Assembly: GCA_946885645.1 (NCBI GenBank) | Contig: CAMPGU010000214.1 | Span: 1 to 7,173, forward strand | Source: an uncultured Haloferula sp. | Lineage (GTDB): Bacteria; Verrucomicrobiota; Verrucomicrobiae; Verrucomicrobiales; Akkermansiaceae | Reading direction: 5' to 3' | Length of the DNA stretch: 7,173 nt | Shown: positions 1-6,630 of the stretch, piece after piece | Layout of the letters: each line of letters opens with the position of its first letter | Position numbering within the stretch: the first letter of the stretch is position 1 | Notes under the pieces: model-generated | Database searches by the model: none | Told to the model about the DNA's origin: nothing | The model's input: only the letters and a program-made list of their open reading frames with translations | Translations under genes and position numbers: made by a program

Positions 1-59
1 GTACTTGCCCCCTCCCGCCCGTTTGACCCAAGGTGCAGGCGCGACCAACGCCTCCATCC

Positions 60-809
60 ATGTTTAGCCGCATCGCCAACCTCATCAAAGGATTCCTCGG
101 CCTCTTCATCGGCGGAATCGAGAAGAAGAATCCCGAAGCCTTGCTCGAGGTGGAAAAGGAGAACCTGCGCAAGCAAATCAGCGAGTTCAATCAAGGTCTG
201 GCGGCTCACGCCGGCCTGGTGGAGCGCCTGATGGGGCAGGTGAAGAAGCTCAACCAGGAAGAGGAAGAACTGAAGGCGAAGACCAAGGCGCTCCTCCAGG
301 CGGGGCAGCGCGAGGCGGCCGGAGAGGCAGCCCTGCGCTACAAGAACACCGATCAAGAACACGCGGAGCTGAACGCCCAGCTCGAAAGCGCGGAGGCCCG
401 CTACAAGGAGCTGGTGCGTGCGCGCGACGTGGCCATCAAAGCCGCGCGGGACAAGATCGAGCAGCTCCGCCGCGGCATCGACGATATGAAAGTCCAGAAG
501 GCCATGGCGGAGCTCAACGAGATGGCCGCCGGAATGGTCGGCTCCCTCGGCGGCTCCGGCGACACCCTCAACCGCCTGGAAGAGATGGTGGAGGAAGAAC
601 GCAGCAAGGCCGCAGGCCGCGCCCGCGTGGCCCGCGACAGCGTGGACATGAGCGGAACCGTGGTGAAGGAAGCCGAGCAAAGAGCCTTGGCCGATATGGC
701 GCTCGCGGATTTCGCCGCCTCGGAGGGGATCGCGCTGGAGCCTAAGGAGGGCACTCCGAGCTCCGAAACGCCGCCTTCCCAAGGCACCATGGGTCCTGTG
801 AGCCAGTAG
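60..809 (+). CDS. PspA/IM30-family membrane-associated coiled-coil protein
   Basis: The predicted product has 249 residues and resembles the PspA/IM30 (Vipp1) family, part of the ESCRT-III superfamily, whose members bind the inner face of the cytoplasmic membrane and protect or remodel it under stress. Visible support: an N-terminal amphipathic, unusually hydrophobic helix (about residues 1-20, MFSRIANLIKGF then LGLFIGG), the family-like NPEALL turn at 24-29, and a long charged heptad-rich coiled coil from about 30 to 165. A Gly/Met-rich break (MVGSLGGSG, near 160-168) and further helices follow, and the protein ends in a Ser/Thr/Pro-rich tail. I chose ATG60 because an in-frame GTG at 33 would add nine Pro-rich residues before the family-like MFSR start. 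No Shine-Dalgarno is visible for either start, and the 59 bases upstream show no clear promoter. The gene sits 28 bp before a DUF1232 membrane protein on the same strand, so co-transcription is likely. The family call is by pattern recognition; the exact subfamily is uncertain. Confidence 0.82.
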   Translation: MFSRIANLIKGFLGLFIGGIEKKNPEALLEVEKENLRKQISEFNQGLAAHAGLVERLMGQVKKLNQEEEELKAKTKALLQAGQREAAGEAALRYKNTDQEHAELNAQLESAEARYKELVRARDVAIKAARDKIEQLRRGIDDMKVQKAMAELNEMAAGMVGSLGGSGDTLNRLEEMVEEERSKAAGRARVARDSVDMSGTVVKEAEQRALADMALADFAASEGIALEPKEGTPSSETPPSQGTMGPVSQ

Positions 810-837
810 AGGACCTTTTCCTCCGCCACCCCTTCCG

Positions 838-1203
838 ATGTCCCAGGATCTACCGTCCCGCTACCGCGCCGACCGCTGGTACTCCGCGCCGAACCTGTGG
901 CGGAAGCTTTCCCGCTACGCCCTCGTCGCCGGGCGCAAATCGGTGCTCACGGCTGTCACGCTCTATCACTGCCTGCGCGATCGCGACACCCCCGCATGGG
1001 CGAAGGGCGTGATCATGGGTGCGCTGGGCTACCTGATCCTGCCCGCGGATCTGGTGCCGGACATTATCCCGGGTGCCGGCTACGGGGATGATTGGGCGGC
1101 GCTGGTGGCGGCGCTCGGCACCGTGGCCACCTATGTGAAGGACATTCACAAGGTGAAGGCCGCGGCGCAGACGGAGAAGATCTTCGGGCTGAAGGGGCAC
1201 TGA
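838..1203 (+). CDS. DUF1232 (YkvA-like) small membrane protein
   Basis: This 121-residue protein carries the hallmark DUF1232 core at about residues 43-84: YHCLRDRDTPAWAK, then GALGYLILPADLVPDIIPG and the GYGDD motif. The family signature is an RD.xTP.WaK segment leading into GYL..P.DLiPD.iP..GY.DD. Two hydrophobic segments are visible, about 56-71 and 84-100, so it is probably an integral membrane protein with short loops. The N-terminal 30 residues are basic and aromatic. The family is widespread and has no established biochemical function. The gene starts 28 bp after the PspA/IM30-like gene, which suggests one operon and a shared membrane-related role, but that is inference. ATG838 is the first in-frame ATG and leaves the whole domain intact; no close Shine-Dalgarno is seen. 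Its stop lies 24 bp from the end of the convergent giant gene, and no good terminator hairpin fits between them. Confidence 0.88.
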   Translation: MSQDLPSRYRADRWYSAPNLWRKLSRYALVAGRKSVLTAVTLYHCLRDRDTPAWAKGVIMGALGYLILPADLVPDIIPGAGYGDDWAALVAALGTVATYVKDIHKVKAAAQTEKIFGLKGH

Positions 1204-1227
1204 ACGCGCCCCGCGGGAAGGCTCCGG

Positions 1228-4200
1228 TTAATTTTTCGCTGCTTCCGGGTTCGCCTGAAGGTAGGCGTCCACGTTCTTCGTCACGATCAGCTTGCCGTGC
1301 ATGATCGCCCAGTGGCCGGGAAAGGTGCAGACGAATTCATAGCTGCCCTCCTTGTCCGGTGCCGTGACGTCGAGCGTTTCCTTCTGCCCGGCCTCGAGAA
1401 GCTTGGAGGCCGCGATGACCCGCGGATCCTTCTCCGGGACATAGGCCCGGCCCTTGCCGTCCAGTTTATCGGGGGCCTGCGCCTGCACGGACTCCGCGAC
1501 CGACTGCATGGTGCCCGGTTGCACGAAGACGATATTGTGCGGCATCGCGTCCGGATTCTCGAAGATGATCTGGAAGGGCTTGCCTGCTTCCACGACCAGC
1601 CGCGCGGTGTCGAAGCGGAGCTGCTCGCGGACCGCCTTTACCACGAAAACGTTCACCCGCAGGTCCCGCAGCACCTTCCGGGCGACGGAAGCGCGCTCGG
1701 GCGGCATCAGCGAGATCAGATCGTTCGTCACCTGCACCACCTCGATGTAGTCCTGCGTCGTGCGCTCCTCCGCGGGCACCCTGCGGGCCCAGTTCACAAG
1801 GCTTCCCGCCAAGGGATCGGCCAGTTCCTTCGACCAAGCGGACCGCGGTAGCTGCGAAATTGCCTGGGCGGCGGAGACCACTTCCTGGTTCTTTTTGATA
1901 AGGCCTGCCAGACCGGCAAAGACCTGCTGCGGCTCCTTGCCCAAGCTGACCAGCGCTTGGATCGCGGCCCGGCGGAGACCGCCGGATGGATCGCTCGGCG
2001 GCACTTCAATCGTGGAACTGAGACGAGGCGCAGGATTTCCCGTCCTTTTGAAGAGCTCCTTACGATTCGCATCCAGGACGGTGAGAGTGAAACCGTCCAA
2101 GCGGCTTTCAAAGCCCGCGCGGTTCCACACCGTGACCGCCGAGACCGGCTGGTCGCTTTTCAAATCGAGCTCCCACCATGGATTCCTCTCGCCCTCTTCG
2201 CTGTGCGTCTGGGTGCCGGACTCGAAGTCGGGATCCGTCCTCCCGTCGATTGCGCGGCTGGCCCGGGCTCCGTTCGCGGTGCTGGATTGGGTCGCGCTGC
2301 CCCTGACTGCGACATTTTCCCCGCCTGCCGTTACTTGCACTTCGGCAAGCGTGAGGGTGCCCCTGCGCGGCAGCTCGAGGCGCACATAGCGGGCGCCGCC
2401 CGCCTTCCCTTTCGAAAGCGAGGCGGCGATCCGGGGCGGCAAGGAGGAAAGCAGCGGCATGACCTTGTCAAAAGCTGTTCCGCGCAAGGCGGCGTCCGGC
2501 ACCAGCGGAAGAGCCCCGAGGAAATCCACGAGCGCCGGGGCGGACTTCACCGCCTCGTTCCACGCCGGTTCGACGCTGGCATCCACCGAGATCAGCGCGG
2601 CCAATACGGCCTGCCGGACCTTCGGCGCGGTCTTGCCATTGGCCAGTTGCTGCAGTTCCGCGCGCGCGGTTTTCAGTTCCGAAACCGGCTGGAGCAGGAG
2701 CAGGCGGCAAAGATCCGCCGTGGCGCCGCCCTCCTTCGCGGCAATGGGCGAAAGCGTTGCGAGCAGGGCATCCAGTTGCGAGCCGCCCCTGAGCTTCGCC
2801 AGCTCCGAAAGTGCTTCCGTGCGCTGTGCGGCGGGCACATCCGGCCGCGTGAGCAGCGCGGTCAGAGTGACCGGCGATTTCGGCAGCTTGGCGAGGTCTG
2901 CGCCGCTCACGGTGCCCATGACGTATTCCACGCCCGCGGGATTGTCGGCGGCGAGCGCCTTGCCATCGGAGATCGCCTGCTTCCACCACGGCGTCAGTTG
3001 CCGCATCGTTTCCTTCAGGCAGTAGGTGATGTAGTAGTCCTGAGGATGCTTGAGCGCGGTGAGCGCGGCATCGGCGGCCTCCCATTGGCGGAAGTAGCTG
3101 GCCACGCGCACGGCCTCCAGACGCACGCGCGGGGCTTCGTCATCCGCGGCAACTTTCAAGAGCGCCAGGGCATCCGGCACGCGGTCGCGCCAGTAGCCCA
3201 TCACCCGGACCGCTTGCGCGCGCGCCCGGGGCTCCGGCGACTTGAGCATCCGCTCGAGCAGATCGAGATCCACCACATTGTGCCACTGGTGGACCCACAA
3301 GGCCTCCAGCATGTGGTGCTCGAAGGCAGGATCGCTTTTCTCGAGGAGGTTGATCCATGCTTTCACGCCGCGGATCACTTCCTTCGAATCGCGGTTGCCG
3401 AGTTCGATCTTCGCGCGCATCCGCACGTCGTTCTCCGGCTCCTTCAGCAGCTCCAGCAAGGCGGCCACGGGCTCGCCATCAATTTTCTTCGGCTTGAGCA
3501 GCGGACGGCCTTCGTAGGTGATCCGGTAGAGCCTGCCGTGCTGGTGGTCGCGATTCGGATCGCGCAGGTGATGCTGGAGGTGGCCGATCAGCATCTGCGA
3601 CCAGTCCATGAAATAGAGGGAGCCATCCGGGGCCACCGTGATCCCCGAGGGCCGGAAATTCGGGTTCTTCGCGATGTCCGTGGCCAAAAGGTGATCGAGC
3701 GTCTCCCCTTTGATGCCGGAGCCCTCTTCCGTCAGCTTCGCGCGGAAGATGCCTTGGATGCTGATGACGTTGGTGTTCAGGAAAAGGCCCTGCCAGTCAT
3801 CCGGGAAATGGCGGCTGGTGAGGATGGCGGTGCCCGGGCAGGGACGGGACGGGCGGTTCCAAAACTGCTGCATCCCCGGGTGCGCGCCTTCGTCAAGATG
3901 CCCGCTCATGGCCGGCCCGAAGTAGTTGGCGTTCCCCGTGGCATCCGTGATCAGGTCGTTGCCCCAGTAATCGAAGACCCGGCCGTGCGGATTGGCGAAC
4001 CCGTAGGGCGCATGGCGCATGAATCTCCCCGTATTCGGCTCGTAGCGATAGATCGCGCCATCCCGGTTGCGCACGGGGCCGTTGAAGGTCTCCACGTTGC
4101 TGCGATGGAAAATCCCGTCGCTCAGATAGACCGCGCCGCCGGGTTCCAGGCACATCGAGTTCGTCTCATGGTGGGAATCCGCCGCGTCCAAGCCGTGGAG

Positions 4201-5652
4201 CACGCGCTCCTTCTGGTCGGCCTTCCCGTCGCCGTCGCTATCCCGGAGGAACCAGAGGTCGGGCGATTGCATCAGCAGCACGCCGTCCTTGTAGAACTGG
4301 AAACCGGTCGGGCAGTTCAACCCGTCGGCAAAGACCGTGGTCTTGGCGATCTTCCCGGTCTTCGGGTCGAGATCGAAAACCAGCAGCTTGTCGAAGGATT
4401 CCGTCGTGGGTGAGGTCTCCGGGTAATTCGGCCAAGCGGCGATCCAAAGACGACCCTTGGTGTCGAAATTCATCTGCACCGGATTGATCAGATCCGGTAC
4501 GGTTTTCTCGGAGGCGATTAGCTCGATCTTGATCCCGGGCGGGGTCTTGAGGTGTTGAATCGCCTCCTCACCGCTCAGGTAGGGCACCTCGTCCTTCCGG
4601 TTCGGCGGGACGAGATTCACCTTCGGCAGGTTGTCGTCGCTCACCCTCAAGTCGCCGCCTTTCGCGACCGCCCACACCCGCTTGTCACGATTCGCCGTCT
4701 TCACGTCGCGTTGGGCCAGCTCCTCGCCGAGGACGGTGGCATTCGTCACGCCTTCATAGGCGATGCGGGAGCGGTCGCCGAAGATATTGTATTGATCGAC
4801 GGTGCGGTAGCGGTGGTGCCACTCGATATTCTTGTCCAGCACCGCCTGGCGGATCTTGCCGAGCAGCGGGTCCTCGAAGGCGGGCGGCTCTTTGCCAAAG
4901 AGTGCCTTGAACTGGACCGGCGCGAGCTGGCGGTCGCCCTCCTCCGTCAGGTGGATGCCATTGATCGTGAGCGGGGATCCCGCCTTCGAATACAGGTCCC
5001 TGGATGCGGTGAAAAGGTCCACGAAAGGCACGCCCTTCGCCTTCGCCACTTCCCCCATTGCCTTCGTGTAGAGCTCCAGATTGGCATTGTTCGCCCCGCC
5101 GTCGGAAAAGTCGGGGTTCTTCAGGTCTTCGTGCGCGATCGGAGAAAAGAGCACCAGCCGCGGCGCGCCCTCGCCGCTGTAGTTCGCGGTTTTTTGGGCA
5201 TCGAGATAGCTGCCCAGGTCGCTCTTGAATTTTTCCAGCCCTTCCGGGCCGCGAAATGATTCGTTGAAGCCCCAGTATGCGAAAATGACGTCCGTACCGA
5301 AATCGGTGCCCGCCTTGTAAACGATCTGCGAATTCCCCGGCACCTGGTAATCCCCCTTCTTCATCGACAGGAAGTATTCCAGCGGCGGGACATCGGCGGA
5401 CCGCGGGCGGACGTTTACTTCATCCGCGGCAAAGCCGAGGTTCCGCACCGTGAGTTCCAGCTCCGGGTAAGCCCGGTGAATGAAAGCCTCCAGCCACGCG
5501 TGATGCTGCTGCCGGTCCGCAAGACCGCTGCCCACGATGGCGATATGATCGCCTTTTTTGAGCTGAACGAGCGGTTCGGCGGCGGCAACGGCTCCGACGC
5601 AAACGACGGTGGCGCCGGCGAGGCCGAAATAAAGGGATCGGGTGACAGTCAT
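1228..5652 (-). CDS. Giant secreted SGNH / beta-propeller dehydrogenase-like / HEAT / discoidin / azurin-like copper protein
   Basis: The product has 1474 residues. A Sec signal peptide (1-25, cleavage likely after AVAAA) points to export. Domains in order: an SGNH-hydrolase fold (about 33-255); a PVC-type 'membrane-bound dehydrogenase' (Piru_Ver) beta-propeller (about 365-715) with the typical NPVQMNFDTKGRLWIAAWPNYP entry and the DPNRDHQHGRLYRI exit; alpha-helical HEAT-like repeats (about 725-1085); an F5/8 type C discoidin domain (about 1088-1215); more HEAT-like helices (1217-1335); and an azurin-like cupredoxin (about 1335-1460). Copper ligands are visible as His1372 (MPHN) and Cys1442, His1447, Met1451 (CTFPGHWAIM), with the C-x4-H-x3-M spacing of azurin. 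An EF-hand-like loop, DSDGDGKADQKE, lies at 471-482. There is no CxxCH haem site, which related proteins usually carry. The SGNH catalytic Ser and Asp appear replaced. A role as a periplasmic or surface oxidoreductase passing electrons to copper is inferred; the substrate is unknown. ATG5652 is supported by the signal peptide directly after it; the upstream bases (TTTTTCTTATCC) contain no Shine-Dalgarno. Confidence 0.88.
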   Translation of the reverse strand: MTVTRSLYFGLAGATVVCVGAVAAAEPLVQLKKGDHIAIVGSGLADRQQHHAWLEAFIHRAYPELELTVRNLGFAADEVNVRPRSADVPPLEYFLSMKKGDYQVPGNSQIVYKAGTDFGTDVIFAYWGFNESFRGPEGLEKFKSDLGSYLDAQKTANYSGEGAPRLVLFSPIAHEDLKNPDFSDGGANNANLELYTKAMGEVAKAKGVPFVDLFTASRDLYSKAGSPLTINGIHLTEEGDRQLAPVQFKALFGKEPPAFEDPLLGKIRQAVLDKNIEWHHRYRTVDQYNIFGDRSRIAYEGVTNATVLGEELAQRDVKTANRDKRVWAVAKGGDLRVSDDNLPKVNLVPPNRKDEVPYLSGEEAIQHLKTPPGIKIELIASEKTVPDLINPVQMNFDTKGRLWIAAWPNYPETSPTTESFDKLLVFDLDPKTGKIAKTTVFADGLNCPTGFQFYKDGVLLMQSPDLWFLRDSDGDGKADQKERVLHGLDAADSHHETNSMCLEPGGAVYLSDGIFHRSNVETFNGPVRNRDGAIYRYEPNTGRFMRHAPYGFANPHGRVFDYWGNDLITDATGNANYFGPAMSGHLDEGAHPGMQQFWNRPSRPCPGTAILTSRHFPDDWQGLFLNTNVISIQGIFRAKLTEEGSGIKGETLDHLLATDIAKNPNFRPSGITVAPDGSLYFMDWSQMLIGHLQHHLRDPNRDHQHGRLYRITYEGRPLLKPKKIDGEPVAALLELLKEPENDVRMRAKIELGNRDSKEVIRGVKAWINLLEKSDPAFEHHMLEALWVHQWHNVVDLDLLERMLKSPEPRARAQAVRVMGYWRDRVPDALALLKVAADDEAPRVRLEAVRVASYFRQWEAADAALTALKHPQDYYITYCLKETMRQLTPWWKQAISDGKALAADNPAGVEYVMGTVSGADLAKLPKSPVTLTALLTRPDVPAAQRTEALSELAKLRGGSQLDALLATLSPIAAKEGGATADLCRLLLLQPVSELKTARAELQQLANGKTAPKVRQAVLAALISVDASVEPAWNEAVKSAPALVDFLGALPLVPDAALRGTAFDKVMPLLSSLPPRIAASLSKGKAGGARYVRLELPRRGTLTLAEVQVTAGGENVAVRGSATQSSTANGARASRAIDGRTDPDFESGTQTHSEEGERNPWWELDLKSDQPVSAVTVWNRAGFESRLDGFTLTVLDANRKELFKRTGNPAPRLSSTIEVPPSDPSGGLRRAAIQALVSLGKEPQQVFAGLAGLIKKNQEVVSAAQAISQLPRSAWSKELADPLAGSLVNWARRVPAEERTTQDYIEVVQVTNDLISLMPPERASVARKVLRDLRVNVFVVKAVREQLRFDTARLVVEAGKPFQIIFENPDAMPHNIVFVQPGTMQSVAESVQAQAPDKLDGKGRAYVPEKDPRVIAASKLLEAGQKETLDVTAPDKEGSYEFVCTFPGHWAIMHGKLIVTKNVDAYLQANPEAAKN

Positions 5653-5861
5653 GGATAAGAAAAACGTGTTTGAGGGCGCACATTCACACGGCGAAAATGA
5701 GGACCTCGCAATCAGAGAGCGCTACGTGTCAGACAGATCTCAATCTTTCGCGGGCTCCGTGCCGAGGAGCAAGTCGCCACAATGGGTGACACTGCCGCGA
5801 ATTTTTCACTGAAGGTTTCCCGGCTGGCGGTGGTATTCCTCCCCGCGCACCCGTCCTGCCC
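5653..5861. promoter_or_regulatory. Divergent intergenic region between the giant copper protein and the 227-residue secreted protein
   Basis: This 209-bp non-coding stretch separates two divergent starts, so both promoters should lie in it. It is locally more AT-rich than the genes, especially near 5653-5670 and 5801-5813. No strong sigma-70 promoter is visible. The best weak matches are TTGAGG (5670-5675) and GAAAAT (5693-5698) with a 17-base spacer on the + strand, and on the - strand a TTGCGA/TGTGAA pair with a 17-base spacer within about 5682-5712. Each hexamer matches consensus at only three or four positions. A short hyphenated palindrome, TGTC-A-GACA, sits at 5727-5735 and could be half of an operator. 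No RNA gene or riboswitch was recognised. Confidence 0.4.
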
Positions 5862-6545
5862 ATGATCCGCCCCGTCCTCGTCCTATCGCTGATCACCACG
5901 CTCCATGCGGGCGTGGGCATCGACCTCGAAGCCTTCGGTACTAGCCTCGGTGGCTGGAAGGCAAAGGGAAATTCCGCCTGCGACTACGATCTCTCCGGAT
6001 CCGGTTACCGGACCTACAAGCCGGAACTGACTCCCACCCCCGACGGCGGCGTCTTCGCGTCCGTGCGGATCGACCACCGGCGCGGGTGGCTGGCCAGCGA
6101 CGATCACGCAGTGCTGGAAGTGACCATCGACAAGAACGGCTCGATCATATCGGCCCAATCGAATCTCGCGCTGCAAGGCCGCACGATTTCCAGCGAGGTG
6201 ATCCGCACCGGCGGTTCGATCGGCGGCGGAGTCCCGGGCGTGGGCGCGGCGGTGAAAGTCGGGGCCGACCTGACGGCGGATCTTTCCTCGAAGCTGCTCC
6301 GCGAAAAGGTCGTGGAGCCCGGCCGCGTGAGCTTCCCCTCCGCGGTGCGCCACAACTATAATCTTCTCTTCCAGGCCATCCGCACCACTACCGATCCTGC
6401 CCCGCAGGCGGTAGCGGAAAAGCCCGCCACGGCCGACGCTCCGGCTCCGGCCCCCTCTCCTGCTCCGGAACCCGCGAAACCGGCTCCCACGGCTGCCAAA
6501 CTGGAGCTGAAAGGGATCGGCCAAGTGCAGGAGATCAAGAAGTAA
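5862..6545 (+). CDS. Secreted protein of unknown function with Gly-rich segment and Pro/Ala linker
   Basis: I do not recognise the family of this 227-residue protein. It begins with a short signal peptide (1-16, MIRPVLVLSLITTLHA, cleavage likely before GVG), so export is expected. Residues 17-105 look like a compact beta-rich domain with alternating polar and hydrophobic stretches, including VFASVRID (64-71) and AVLEVTID (83-90). The single cysteine is Cys40. Residues 117-136 form a Gly-rich, weakly hydrophobic segment with several small-x3-small steps (GGSIGGGVPGVGAAV), followed by an amphipathic helix (about 137-150). A Pro/Ala-rich low-complexity linker runs from about 178 to 212 and leads to a short charged tail (LELKGIGQVQEIKK). 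The ATG at 5862 is chosen because the signal peptide follows at once; the preceding bases are C-rich with no Shine-Dalgarno. It diverges from the giant copper protein, so shared regulation is possible but unproven. GC content and codon use look like the neighbouring genes. A periplasmic or envelope-anchored role is the most that can be inferred. Confidence 0.78.
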   Translation: MIRPVLVLSLITTLHAGVGIDLEAFGTSLGGWKAKGNSACDYDLSGSGYRTYKPELTPTPDGGVFASVRIDHRRGWLASDDHAVLEVTIDKNGSIISAQSNLALQGRTISSEVIRTGGSIGGGVPGVGAAVKVGADLTADLSSKLLREKVVEPGRVSFPSAVRHNYNLLFQAIRTTTDPAPQAVAEKPATADAPAPAPSPAPEPAKPAPTAAKLELKGIGQVQEIKK

Positions 6546-6575
6546 GGAGCTCGCGGAGGCCGCCGCCGGCCACGG

Positions 6576-6606
6576 AAAAGCGGACGGGGCAAAGCCACCG
6601 CCCGCT
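6576..6606 (-). terminator. Hairpin terminator in the convergent gap, best oriented for the minus strand
   Basis: Positions 6579-6606 can fold into a strong GC-rich stem: AGCGG pairs with CCGCT, then after one A/C mismatch CGG pairs with CCG, then after a one-base bulge GGC pairs with GCC around an AAA loop. Read on the minus strand, the stem runs directly into TTTT (6579-6576), the usual form of an intrinsic terminator, 25 bp after the stop of the minus-strand gene. On the plus strand only a weak TTT follows (6614-6616), so bidirectional action is less certain. A second small stem, GGCCG/CGGCC with a CCGC loop, lies at 6558-6571. Confidence 0.55.
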
Positions 6607-6630
6607 TGAGGAGTTTCCCCTGACCCGCGC

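Noticed and set aside
33..59. Upstream GTG start for the PspA/IM30-like gene
   Set aside because: It would add a Pro-rich nine-residue leader before the family-like N-terminus and has no better ribosome binding site than ATG60.
1204..1227. The CCCGCGGG palindrome (1210-1217) as a terminator between the convergent genes
   Set aside because: It has no loop and is not followed by a T-run next to the stem, so it is unlikely to act as an intrinsic terminator.
1957..4413. An 818-codon open frame on the plus strand inside the giant gene
   Set aside because: It is antisense to a well-supported coding sequence in GC-rich DNA, where stop-free shadow frames are common. Its translation is rich in Arg, His and Gly with no recognisable domain.
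4552..5259. A 235-codon plus-strand frame opposite the SGNH region
   Set aside because: Same shadow effect; no domain and no signal peptide, and the opposite strand encodes a recognisable fold.
1228..5652. Haem c attachment site in the giant protein
   Set aside because: The sequence was read for CxxCH and none was found; the cysteines are isolated.
5670..5698. TTGAGG-17-GAAAAT as a sigma-70 promoter for the secreted protein
   Set aside because: Each hexamer matches only four of six positions, which is expected by chance in a 209-bp region; kept only as a note.
5883..6524. A 213-codon minus-strand frame opposite the 227-residue gene
   Set aside because: The plus frame has a clean signal peptide and sensible composition; the minus frame is Arg/Gly-rich with no features.
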